This document shows, in pieces, positions 7,765 to 15,736 of a DNA stretch of 47,484 nucleotides. The position numbers and the translations under genes are program-made. Within the stretch, counting starts at the first letter, position 1. Every line of letters starts with the position of its first letter. Under the pieces are notes generated by a model that did not search any database, was not told the origin of the DNA, and saw only the letters and a program-made list of their open reading frames with translations. Origin of the DNA: Bradyrhizobium sp. (GTDB lineage: Bacteria; Pseudomonadota; Alphaproteobacteria; Rhizobiales; Xanthobacteraceae); assembly GCA_028290305.1 (NCBI GenBank), contig JAQGKC010000412.1:1-47484 (forward strand). The letters run 5' to 3'.

Positions 7765-9539
7765 GATGTACCCGCGTGAGTCATATCGATGAGATATTTC
7801 TGCATGTCCCAGGCGCCGGTAGGACAGCGCTCGGCGCACAGGCCGCAGTGCAGGCAGACGTCTTCGTCCTTCACCATCACGCGCCCGGTCTTGAGGCCGT
7901 CGGCGACATAGAGGTCCTGGTCGAGATGCGGCGAGGGCGCTTTCAGCCGCTCGCGCAGATCGGCTTCCTCCCCGTTCTGCGTGAAGCTGATGCAGTCCAT
8001 CGGGCAGATATCGACGCAGGCGTCGCACTCGATGCACAAGGGCGCCGTGAACACCGTCTGGATGTCGCAGTTCAGGCAGCGTTGGGCTTCGCCGAGCGCG
8101 AGCTTGACGTCATAGCCGAGCTCGACTTCCGCACGGATATCCTTCAGCGCAATAACCTTGTCGCGATGCGGCACCTTGAAGCGCTTGTCGCTGGAGACGT
8201 CGTTGTCGTAACTCCATTCGTGGATGCCCATCTTTTGCGATGAGATATGCACCTGGGGAAGCGGACGCTCGCTGATGTCTTCGCCGGAGAGAAGCTTGTG
8301 GATCGACAGCGCGGCATCATGGCCGTGCGCCACCGCCCAGATGATGTTCTTCGGACCGAACGCGGCATCGCCGCCGAAGAATACCTTCGGGTTGGTCGAC
8401 CCCATGGTCTTGGGATCGACCTTCGGCATGTCCCACTTGTCGAATTCGACGCCGCAGTCGCGCTCGATCCAGGGAAAAGCATTCTCCTGGCCGACCGCCA
8501 CCAGCACGTCGTCGCAGGCAATCGTCTGGTCCGGTTCGCCCGACGACACCAGGCTGCGCTTGCCCTTGGCGTCGTATTCGGCCTTCACCTTCTGGAAGGT
8601 GACGCCGGTGAGCTTGCCGTTGTCGTGAACGAACGCGATCGGCACCATGAAATTGAGGATCGGAATGTCCTCGTGGAGGGCGTCTTCCTTTTCCCAGGGA
8701 GAAGCCTTCATCTCCTCGAAGCCGGAACGCACGATCACCTTGACGTCCTCGCCGCCGAGCCGGCGCGCGGTGCGGCAGCAGTCCATCGCGGTGTTGCCGC
8801 CGCCCAGCACGATCACGCGCTTGCCGATCTTGTCGGTATGCTCGAACGACACGCTCGAGAGCCAGTCGATGCCGATGTGAATGTTTTGGGCCGCTTCCTG
8901 GCGGCCGGGAATCTCGAGCTCGCGGCCGCGCGGTGCGCCGGAGCCGACAAAGATCGCGTCGTAATTCTCGCCGAGCAGTTTCTTCAGGCTGTCGATGCGA
9001 TGGCCGCCCTTGAATTCGATTCCGAGATCGAGAATGTAATCGGTTTCCTCGTCGATCACGGAATCCGGCAGCCGGAATTTTGGAATCTGCGTTCGCATCA
9101 TCCCACCCGCCTTCGGGTCGGAATCGAACACCGTGCAGTGGTATCCCAGTGGCGCCAGGTCGCGGGCGACGGTAAGTGAGGCAGGGCCGCCACCGACGAT
9201 CGCAACCCGCTTGCCGTTTTTCGGCGACGGCTTCGGCATGCGGTGTTTGACATCATCCTTGAAGTCGGCGGCGACGCGCTTCAGCCGGCAGATCGCGACC
9301 GGCGTCTCCTCGACGCGGCCGCGGCGGCACGCGGGCTCGCACGGGCGATCGCAGGTGCGTCCCAGAATTCCGGGGAACACGTTCGATCTCCAATTGATCA
9401 TGTAGGCGTCGCTATAGCGGCCTTCGGCGATCAGGCGGATGTATTCGGGAACCGGCGTATGCGCGGGACAGGCCCATTGGCAATCGACAACTTTATGAAA
9501 ATAGTCGGGCGCCGAGATATCAGTTGGTTTCATTCCCAT
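7734..9539 (-). CDS. GltD-like FAD/NAD(P) oxidoreductase with C-terminal ferredoxin clusters
   Basis: A 601-residue protein related to the glutamate synthase small subunit. The N-terminal Cys-rich helical part (C20, C24, C63, C67, C71) should bind Fe-S clusters. FAD binds at VAIVGGGPASLTVARDL and NAD(P)H at VIVLGGGNTAMDCCR. The C-terminal ~90 residues add ferredoxin motifs: CIECDACVDICP and CLHCGLCAERCP. As first gene of the operon with korA and korB and no gltB nearby, it more likely moves electrons between NAD(P)H and the KorAB clusters or ferredoxin than makes glutamate; this is inference. The start could be ATG 9539 or ATG 9533; neither has a strong ribosome site. Confidence 0.88.
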   Translation of the reverse strand: MGMKPTDISAPDYFHKVVDCQWACPAHTPVPEYIRLIAEGRYSDAYMINWRSNVFPGILGRTCDRPCEPACRRGRVEETPVAICRLKRVAADFKDDVKHRMPKPSPKNGKRVAIVGGGPASLTVARDLAPLGYHCTVFDSDPKAGGMMRTQIPKFRLPDSVIDEETDYILDLGIEFKGGHRIDSLKKLLGENYDAIFVGSGAPRGRELEIPGRQEAAQNIHIGIDWLSSVSFEHTDKIGKRVIVLGGGNTAMDCCRTARRLGGEDVKVIVRSGFEEMKASPWEKEDALHEDIPILNFMVPIAFVHDNGKLTGVTFQKVKAEYDAKGKRSLVSSGEPDQTIACDDVLVAVGQENAFPWIERDCGVEFDKWDMPKVDPKTMGSTNPKVFFGGDAAFGPKNIIWAVAHGHDAALSIHKLLSGEDISERPLPQVHISSQKMGIHEWSYDNDVSSDKRFKVPHRDKVIALKDIRAEVELGYDVKLALGEAQRCLNCDIQTVFTAPLCIECDACVDICPMDCISFTQNGEEADLRERLKAPSPHLDQDLYVADGLKTGRVMVKDEDVCLHCGLCAERCPTGAWDMQKYLIDMTHAGTSCQSKARSAA

Positions 9540-9773
9540 CCTGTCCGCGCAAATACGAGGAACAACGCGGCCTTACTTTTACCTGCGAACGCTTAGACGG
9601 CGTTCTTGTGGTTTTTAAATCGGATCATACGCTATTCTTATTAGAGCCATTCCAGGTGTTCCACAAAGGCATTTTTAGTTGATCGCCAGTTTCGCGGGGG
9701 GCGAATCTACATGATGTTGACGCCATCACGTCCATTTGCGGCACTGCAGCATGTGCAGGAGGGTTTTTTGGTT

Positions 9774-10448
9774 TCAACTCTTCGGGATGTCGCTCTTCGC
9801 CAGGTCCCACATCAGATTGTAGACGCCGGTTGAGATCACGGCCGATTTGAGCCCGCTGCTATCTCCGAAGCGCGCGGTCATGGCCGCGCCGATCGCGTTC
9901 ACATCCGTCCCGTCAATCAGCACAAACCAGTCGCCGGCGCCCGGATCGGAAACGGAAGGGTTGTCCGTGAGCGGCTTGGACAGCGCCGGATCGTTCTCCA
10001 TCAGGTGCATGGAAACTACTCCGTCGAGTTCTTCCGGATCGAGCTGATCTCGCAGTGCGGTACGCAACTTGTCCGCGCCGCCGGCTTGGGGACGCAGGCG
10101 GATAAGGCCCAGCGCCGCCCCGCGGCCCGTTCCGCGGCTGATCGTGATGCGGGCGACCGCGCGGATCATGTTCTTGAAACGGGCGATATTCGTCTTCGAC
10201 CAATCGGTCTGGTTGGCCAGCGCGGTGCGATAGGCGGGACTGTCGAGCACGTCGAAGGTCGCGGTGGAGTAGAGGCTGAGATATTTCGGGCTGGCGGCGT
10301 GCGCGATGTAGCGACGGGCTTCGAGGAAGCCGTCGATAGCGACTCGCTCAAGCAAATGCTCGCGGTCGTACCAGCGGTTGAATTCGGCCTCATTGGCGGC
10401 ATCGACGTCCATCGACGTCAGCAGCATTCCTTTTCCCGCTAATGGCAT
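9774..10448 (-). CDS. Putative dimeric alpha/beta-barrel protein (EthD/DUF4286-like)
   Basis: A 224-residue protein beginning MPLAGKGMLLTSMDVDAA. The segment EAEFNRWYDREHLLERVAIDGFLEARRYIA, with a later second half of similar build, resembles a pair of ferredoxin-like barrels seen in EthD and related small-molecule-binding proteins. No catalytic motif is clear and the function is unknown. ATG 10448 has AAAGGA nine bases upstream; an in-frame ATG at 10493 would overlap the peptidase gene. It starts 13 bases after the peptidase stop and probably closes the pqq operon. The 234-base gap to 9539 shows no gene. Confidence 0.72.
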   Translation of the reverse strand: MPLAGKGMLLTSMDVDAANEAEFNRWYDREHLLERVAIDGFLEARRYIAHAASPKYLSLYSTATFDVLDSPAYRTALANQTDWSKTNIARFKNMIRAVARITISRGTGRGAALGLIRLRPQAGGADKLRTALRDQLDPEELDGVVSMHLMENDPALSKPLTDNPSVSDPGAGDWFVLIDGTDVNAIGAAMTARFGDSSGLKSAVISTGVYNLMWDLAKSDIPKS

Positions 10449-10461
10449 GGCCGATTGTCCT

Positions 10462-11451
10462 TTATCCGCTGATCCTGGAGGCGAGATCGGCAATCGCTTT
10501 CATCACCGCATCCCTGATGCCGCTGTCGTACAGCGAATGTCCGGCGCCCTCGACGATACGAATCTCGGCCTCGCGCCAGGCTGCGCCCAGCGCATCCGAT
10601 GTTGCCGGTGGACACAGCAGGTCGTAGCGGCCCTGCACGACGATCCCGGGAATCCCGTCGATCTTGCCGGCCTCCGCCAGAAGCTGTCCCGGTTTCATGA
10701 AACAGTCGTTCTGGAAATAATGCGCTTCCATGAATGGCGAGGCGGGCAGGGCACGGGACGAATTCAGCGACGCGAGATCGAGCCTGACGCGCCCGGACAT
10801 GTGTTCCGAAAGCGTGCGTTCGGTGTCATGCCAGGCGCGAGCGGCCGGGCCGTGCACCGCGGCATCGGGATCGAGAATGCGGCGCCAATAGGCGTCGAGC
10901 GGCTGCCCGCGTTCTTCCGGCGGCAATACACTGAGAAAATCATCGTTGAGGCCGGGATAGAAGCGTGGCAGCGCGTCGAGAAACGCGCCGTCGAGTTCAG
11001 CACGGGTACCGAGGAAGGTCGCGCGCAGGACGATACTGCTGACCCGGTGCGGATGCGCCTGCGCATAGGCCAGCGCCAGCGTCGCGCCCCAGGAGCCGCC
11101 GACAATCATCCAGCGTTCGAAACCGAATTTCTCGCGGATTTTCTCCATGTCCGCGATCAGATGAGGCAGCGTGTTGTCTTCGCGGCGGCCCTTGGGACGG
11201 CTTCGCCCGGCGCCGCGCTGATCGAACAGAACGGCGTGGAACCGCTCCGGATCAAACAGCCGCCGGTGGTCGGGCTGGCAGCCGCTGCCAGGGCCGCCAT
11301 GCAGATAGACCGCGGGGACGCCACTCAGCCGGCCAACGCTTTCGACGTAAATCTCGTGGCCGTCGCCGACGGCGAACTGCTCCGAGGTCAGCGGTGCGAA
11401 CGGATCGGAGCGGTTTGCGATCGATTTACCCGCGTCGGCGTCAGGCGCCAT
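10462..11451 (-). CDS. pip: Prolyl aminopeptidase-like S33 hydrolase
   Basis: A 329-residue alpha/beta hydrolase of the proline iminopeptidase type. Oxyanion motif HGGPGSG (51-57), DQRGAGRS (78-85), nucleophile GGSWGATLAL (S120), the Asp in VVQGRYDLLCPP and the His in EGAGHSLYD are all present. It should release N-terminal residues, classically proline, from peptides. ATG 11451 lies 11 bases inside the end of pqqE and has GGAAGG just upstream. That coupling suggests a part in PQQ peptide trimming or salvage; unproven, because Pip enzymes also work in general peptide turnover. Confidence 0.87.
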   Translation of the reverse strand: MAPDADAGKSIANRSDPFAPLTSEQFAVGDGHEIYVESVGRLSGVPAVYLHGGPGSGCQPDHRRLFDPERFHAVLFDQRGAGRSRPKGRREDNTLPHLIADMEKIREKFGFERWMIVGGSWGATLALAYAQAHPHRVSSIVLRATFLGTRAELDGAFLDALPRFYPGLNDDFLSVLPPEERGQPLDAYWRRILDPDAAVHGPAARAWHDTERTLSEHMSGRVRLDLASLNSSRALPASPFMEAHYFQNDCFMKPGQLLAEAGKIDGIPGIVVQGRYDLLCPPATSDALGAAWREAEIRIVEGAGHSLYDSGIRDAVMKAIADLASRISG

Positions 11452-12649
11452 GATCGCCTTCCGTCTCCAGCGTCCCTCCGGCAAAATTGCGATAGATGAA
11501 ACGGTTGTTGTCGGCGGCGGCTTCCGACTGGGCCAGCTTGAAGATCTGCTCATGCAGGGGCGACAGCGTGCAGGCCGGGTCGGTATTGCCGGCGTCGCCG
11601 GTCAACGCGAAAGCCTGGCAGCGGCAGCCGCCGAAATCGACCTCCTTGAACTCGCAGCTTCGGCAAGGCTCCGGCATCCAGCCGGTACCGCGATATCGGT
11701 TGAAGGCCTCGGAGTTCTGCCAGATCCAGGCAATCGAATGATTCGATCGCACCGATTCGAATTCGAGCCCGGTGATGCTTTCGGCGGCGTGGCAGGGCAG
11801 GATCTTGCCGGCGGGCGAGATGTTGAAGAACTGCCGGCCCCAGCCGCCCATGCATTTTTTCGGCCGCAGCGCGTAGTAATCCGGCACCACATAGTCGATC
11901 GCCAGAATGCCTTTCAGCCGTGCTTCGGCTTCCTCGACGAGGCGGCTGGTCTCCTCGATCTGCTCGATCGTCGGCATCAGCGCGGCGCGGTTCTTCAGCG
12001 CCCAGCCATAATACTGCACATTGGCGACCTCGAGCCGGTCGGCGTCGAGATCGACCGCCATCTGGATGATGTCCGGAAGCTGGAACAGGTTTTGGCGATG
12101 CATGACGGCATTGACCGTCAGCGGCAAATCCAGCTCGCGCGTCCACTTCGCGGCTTCGATTTTCTTTTTGTGCGCGTTCTTGAAGCCGGCAACCCGGTCG
12201 GCGACGACAGGCTCGTTGCCTTGAAAACTGATCTGCACATGACACAGCCCGGCATCGGCGAGCGCGGAAAGCCGCTCTCTGGTCAGGAGCACGGCGGAGG
12301 TGATGAGATTGGAATACAGCCCGACATCGCTGGCGTGCCGGACAAGCTCGACCAGATCCTTGCGCGCGGTGGGTTCGCCGCCGGAGAAATGGATTTGCAG
12401 CACGCCGATTTCGGCAAGTTCCGTGAGGACCTTCTTCCACTCCTCCGTCGTCAACTCGCTGCCGCCGCGATCCAGTTCCACTGGGTTGGAGCAATAAGGA
12501 CATTGCAGCGGACAGCGATGCGTCAGCTCGGCCAGCACCGCGAGCGGAATGCCGTAGGTTTCCGCGATCGAGCTTCGCTTCTCCAGCACCGCAAGCCCGT
12601 CGCCGGGATCGCGGGCCGTTACATTGGCGTCTGTCAGCGTCGGACTCAT
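11441..12649 (-). CDS. pqqE: PqqA peptide cyclase (radical SAM)
   Basis: A 402-residue radical SAM enzyme that makes the carbon-carbon bond between Glu and Tyr of PqqA, the first step of pyrroloquinoline quinone synthesis. The radical SAM cluster motif is CPLQCPYC (C46, C50, C53), followed by FSGGEPTARKDL. A C-terminal SPASM region holds CRSCEF, GGCRCQAF and a further Cys in DPACTLSP. Length is slightly over the usual ~380 because of the N-terminal ~25 residues. It follows pqqD after 13 bases that contain a tandem duplication. Confidence 0.96.
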   Translation of the reverse strand: MSPTLTDANVTARDPGDGLAVLEKRSSIAETYGIPLAVLAELTHRCPLQCPYCSNPVELDRGGSELTTEEWKKVLTELAEIGVLQIHFSGGEPTARKDLVELVRHASDVGLYSNLITSAVLLTRERLSALADAGLCHVQISFQGNEPVVADRVAGFKNAHKKKIEAAKWTRELDLPLTVNAVMHRQNLFQLPDIIQMAVDLDADRLEVANVQYYGWALKNRAALMPTIEQIEETSRLVEEAEARLKGILAIDYVVPDYYALRPKKCMGGWGRQFFNISPAGKILPCHAAESITGLEFESVRSNHSIAWIWQNSEAFNRYRGTGWMPEPCRSCEFKEVDFGGCRCQAFALTGDAGNTDPACTLSPLHEQIFKLAQSEAAADNNRFIYRNFAGGTLETEGDHGA

Positions 12650-12676
12650 GATGTCTTCTTGCTCATGATGTCTTCT
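12645..12676. repeat. 17-bp tandem duplication at pqqD/pqqE junction
   Basis: On the plus strand CTCATGATGTCTTCT occurs at 12645-12659 and again at 12662-12676, a 17-base period. One copy carries the pqqD stop and the other the pqqE start. Without the second copy the two genes would overlap as ATGA. Confidence 0.8.
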
Positions 12677-12980
12677 CTCGGGCTTCTGTCAGGAATCCCT
12701 TGTCGGCCAGATCCTGCAGCATGGCGATGACGTCGGTCGAGATCGCTTCGCGTTCGGCGGCATATTTCTCGGCGAGCTGATCGATCATCTGCCCGACGCT
12801 GCGAACGCCGTCGCAGAGCTGAAGCACTTCCACCGCGATTTCGTCCGGCGCCAGCACGCGCTCCGGCGCCAGAATCACCCAGACCTGCCGCGTCTCATCG
12901 AATTTCAGCCTGGCATGCCGCGGCAGAACCGGCCGGCTGTCCTCGCTGACACTGATGTTGCGGCTGCGCAGGGCTGCCAT
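12663..12980 (-). CDS. pqqD: PQQ peptide chaperone PqqD
   Basis: A 105-residue protein of the RiPP-recognition-element fold, which binds the PqqA precursor and presents it to PqqE. The family is visible in PVLPRHARLKFDETRQVWVILAPERVLAPDEIAVEVLQLCDG and the C-terminal VIAMLQDLADKGFL. Length is normal (90-100). It lies between pqqC (44-base gap with short CTTCTAGTTT repeats) and pqqE. Confidence 0.95.
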   Translation of the reverse strand: MAALRSRNISVSEDSRPVLPRHARLKFDETRQVWVILAPERVLAPDEIAVEVLQLCDGVRSVGQMIDQLAEKYAAEREAISTDVIAMLQDLADKGFLTEAREKTS

Positions 12981-13024
12981 CGGTTTGCCTCTAACTGGCT
13001 TCTAGTTTGCTTCTAGTTTCAGAT

Positions 13025-13819
13025 CTAATTTCCTTGGGGCACAAACGCCCCTGGCGGTATGTGACCGTCGACATAGGCATGATACAGCGCGTCGAGCTGA
13101 ACCCATAGCACATTGGTCTTGAAGATCAGCGCGTTGCAGACCGCTTCGCGTTCCGCCGGCGTCTTCGCATGGGTCTTGACGTAGTCGAGCGCGAAATTGG
13201 CATCGCGTGGCGCCTGCTGCATGCGGCGGCTGAAATAGCTCATGATATCGGGGTTGACGAAATCGTAATGCGCCAGCATTCCCGAGATACGTTCCTCATG
13301 CAGGTTCGGCGCGAACAGTTCGGTCAGCGAGGAGGCGATGGCCTCGAGCGGGGTCTTGTCGCGGACGAAATGCACATAGGCTTCCACCGCAAAGCGCGTC
13401 GCGGGCAGGATGCCCTCGGTGGATTCCACATAAGCGCTGTCGAGCCCAAGCCCTTCGGTGAGTTTCAGCCAGCGCTCGATGCCGCCTTCGGTGCCGAGAT
13501 CGCCATCATGGTCTTCGATCCGGTGCCGCCATTCCAGCCGGATGCCGCGGTCGCGGAAGCGCGAGATCACCACGGCGTCCTTGAGGGGAATCGTGCTCTG
13601 GTAGTAATAGCGGTTCAGCGCCCAGGCCTGCACCTGTCCTTTGTTCAGCTTGCCGCCGTGCAACAACCGGTGAAACGGATGCAAATTGTGATAGCGCGTC
13701 GCGCCGATCTGGCGGAGAGCTGCTTCCAGTTCCTCAGCGCTGTTTAAGGGCGCGCTTGCACCGAGCGAGAAGGCTGTCATCCCGTTCAAGGTCATCGCGT
13801 TCGCGGTCATGGCGTTCAA
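13025..13819 (-). CDS. pqqC: Pyrroloquinoline-quinone synthase
   Basis: A 264-residue cofactor-free oxidase that carries out the last ring closure and eight-electron oxidation giving PQQ. Signatures are YHNLHPFHRLLHGGKL, QVQAWALNRYYYQSTIPLKDAVVISR, HRIEDHDGDLGTEGGIERWL and FVRDKTPLEAIASSLTELFAP. The first ~20 residues are a Met/Asn/Thr-rich tail not usual for the family, encoded by 15-base micro-repeats with several in-frame ATGs, so the true start could be any of them. The listed start overlaps the pqqB stop by four bases. Confidence 0.95.
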   Translation of the reverse strand: MNAMTANAMTLNGMTAFSLGASAPLNSAEELEAALRQIGATRYHNLHPFHRLLHGGKLNKGQVQAWALNRYYYQSTIPLKDAVVISRFRDRGIRLEWRHRIEDHDGDLGTEGGIERWLKLTEGLGLDSAYVESTEGILPATRFAVEAYVHFVRDKTPLEAIASSLTELFAPNLHEERISGMLAHYDFVNPDIMSYFSRRMQQAPRDANFALDYVKTHAKTPAEREAVCNALIFKTNVLWVQLDALYHAYVDGHIPPGAFVPQGN

Positions 13820-14745
13820 AGCGTAATCTCCGTTCCATCGGCCGGAATTTGCCAGCCCGCCTGCTCGGCGGCCTTGCGCTCGGCGGAGTCGCGCAGCAGC
13901 ACCGGGTTGGAGTTATTGATATGCAGGAACATCTTCCTGTCGATATCGAGGCCGGCCAGGCTTTCGATAGCGCCGGCATCGCCTGACATTGCAATATGTC
14001 CCATGCCTTGCCCTGTCTTGTTGCCGAGACCGGCCGCGATCAACTCGTCGTCGCGCCACACCGTGCCATCGAAGAAGATCGCAGAGGCGCCGGCAAGCCG
14101 GGACTTGAGATCGTCGGTCACGTTGGCGCAGGCAGCCAGAAAAAAGAGAACCTTGCCGCTCGCTCTGTCGCGGATGCGCAGTCCAAGCGTGTCGCCCACC
14201 CCAATGTCTCCCGCCGGATGAGCCTTGCCTTCCAGATACCACGCGCCTTTGCCGGGAACGGCGAATGGCAGAACCTCGATGCCGGATGGCGAGCCGTCCG
14301 GCAGGGTTGGCTCGAACGGTTCGTCCACTTCAATTGGCTGGCGCCGCACATTCTTCTCGTTCAGCACGTTGAAGATGCTGTTGCTCTTCAGGATCGAAAG
14401 CACCCGGGCGTGACCGTAGATCGTGAACGGGGAGCCTTCGCGCATCGACAACAGGCCCGCGACCGCATCGATTTCGCCATTGGTCAGGATCACGCCAGCT
14501 ATCGGACTGTGGCGAAGCTTCCCGGCGGCGGGGTGAAGCTGAGGAGTCGCGATCAATTGCTGGCGCAGATCGGGCGAAGCATTGATCAAAAACCAGTGAT
14601 CGCCATCGGCGCTGATCGCGATCGAAGCCTGCGTGCTTTGAAGTTCAGGATGCTCGGTTCGCGCTGTCCGGCAAACCGTACATCCACAATTCCACTGAGG
14701 AACTCCACCACCAGCCGCGGCGCCCAGGACGACGACGCGAAGCAT
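13816..14745 (-). CDS. pqqB: PQQ biosynthesis protein PqqB
   Basis: A 309-residue metallo-beta-lactamase-fold protein. It opens with MLRVVVLGAAAGGGVPQWNC, followed by CGCTVCRTA, the zinc-binding Cys region of PqqB, and ends FLHINNSNPVLL. PqqB is thought to hydroxylate the tyrosine part of the cyclised PqqA dipeptide. Length is normal. It is separated from pqqA by 121 bases and coupled to pqqC. Confidence 0.95.
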   Translation of the reverse strand: MLRVVVLGAAAGGGVPQWNCGCTVCRTARTEHPELQSTQASIAISADGDHWFLINASPDLRQQLIATPQLHPAAGKLRHSPIAGVILTNGEIDAVAGLLSMREGSPFTIYGHARVLSILKSNSIFNVLNEKNVRRQPIEVDEPFEPTLPDGSPSGIEVLPFAVPGKGAWYLEGKAHPAGDIGVGDTLGLRIRDRASGKVLFFLAACANVTDDLKSRLAGASAIFFDGTVWRDDELIAAGLGNKTGQGMGHIAMSGDAGAIESLAGLDIDRKMFLHINNSNPVLLRDSAERKAAEQAGWQIPADGTEITL

Positions 14746-14866
14746 GATCCGTCTCCTGGAAATCTGGACGTTCCGAAGGTGGACACCAGCACATGCACGA
14801 TCCCGATAAGGAACGTGTCACGCCTGGAGGTCCACCTGCGTCAAAACGTGAAATTATCGCTCCCGC

Positions 14867-14947
14867 TTACTTGCGGGCGGCGCACGCATACATGTTGATT
14901 TCCATGCCAACCGGCACTTCGACGATCTTCGGGGTCTTCCAGGCCAT
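14867..14947 (-). CDS. pqqA: PQQ precursor peptide PqqA
   Basis: A 26-residue peptide that begins MAWKTPKIVEVPVGM and ends INMYACAARK. It carries the essential Glu and Tyr four apart (E16 and Y20 in EINMY), which PqqE joins and later enzymes convert into PQQ. ATG 14947 has a strong AAGGAGA at 14954-14960, six bases away. It is the first gene of the pqq operon; its high expression relative to the enzymes is usual in other species. The gap 14948-15243 should hold its promoter, but I see no convincing -35/-10 pair. Confidence 0.95.
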   Translation of the reverse strand: MAWKTPKIVEVPVGMEINMYACAARK

Positions 14948-15243
14948 TTTGGCTCTCCTTCGTAATCGGACGAACTCCGCCCTGCGAGATAAACTAATGC
15001 CGTTCAAAAAGTTCGCCAGTGAAATCTTTGCCTGAAAACCCTTATGTTTTTATGCTGCAGCGCAAAAGGAATTCACATATTTGTGCGACCGGTCGTCAAA
15101 CCAAAGACGGATCAGCAGGTTCAGCATTATCAGCATCAGCCCGATGCGGCGCCGGTTCGACGTCGGCGGTGAAAGCCGGATAAATAACTCGTGAGTCTCG
15201 ACAACTCCCCCCCGAAGCCCTCAACGGAAGCGATTTTCAACCC

Positions 15244-15501
15244 ATGCCACGGTATTTTTTCAACACACGGATCGGCGACGAGTTGATCACCGATCCCGAG
15301 GGCGACGAGCTGCGAAATGCCGACCGTGCATGGGAAATCGCGCGGGCCATGATTCGGGAATTGCTGAAGACCGAGGGCGTCCAGAGCGGTCTTTTGAATG
15401 CGATCCTCGAAGTGACGGATGATGAAGGCGAGATCGTGCTGGAGTTTCCTTTCGCCGAAGCGATTCTCGACGCGTCGGACACTCCCGCCACAAAACACTG
15501 A
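15244..15501 (+). CDS. Small DUF6894-like protein
   Basis: An 85-residue acidic protein beginning MPRYFFNTRIGDELITDPEGDEL, a pattern seen in many short uncharacterised Bradyrhizobium proteins (RYFF..R.GD....D.EG.EL, then A..A...ARE/IRELL). No catalytic motif or membrane segment is visible and no function can be given. It lies alone between the divergent pqq operon and the sugar dehydrogenase. Bases 15502-15736 after it contain part of a palindromic repeat (15534-15566) and nothing else clear. Confidence 0.75.
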   Translation: MPRYFFNTRIGDELITDPEGDELRNADRAWEIARAMIRELLKTEGVQSGLLNAILEVTDDEGEIVLEFPFAEAILDASDTPATKH

Positions 15502-15736
15502 CACCATGCCCATTCGTTCTACCACACGCCGTCATTCCGGGTTCGCGCTGGGCGCGTCCCGGTGGATAACCCAGCGACGCCGCTGACCCGCCTCTATTTC
15601 AGCTGGTCACCTATGCCGCGGGTCCGATTGCGCATCGATGAAAAAATATTGAAGAGTGCCGCGCAGGAAAGTCGTCGCCGCCGGCATCGTGATCGCCTGC
15701 GCAACGGTAAAGGCTTTCCATAAAGGGGAGAACGTT

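Noticed and set aside
7765..8037. Extension of korA by 91 codons upstream
   Set aside because: That part is Arg/Leu-rich and lies in another frame of the flavoprotein's ferredoxin domain; the gamma domain begins at ATG 7764.
8247..9179. 310-residue plus-strand frame opposite the flavoprotein gene
   Set aside because: Composition is that of an antisense frame and it lies wholly inside a clear gene.
11450..12730. 426-residue plus-strand frame opposite pqqE/pqqD
   Set aside because: Longer than pqqE, but pqqE has the radical SAM and SPASM motifs; the other frame has none.
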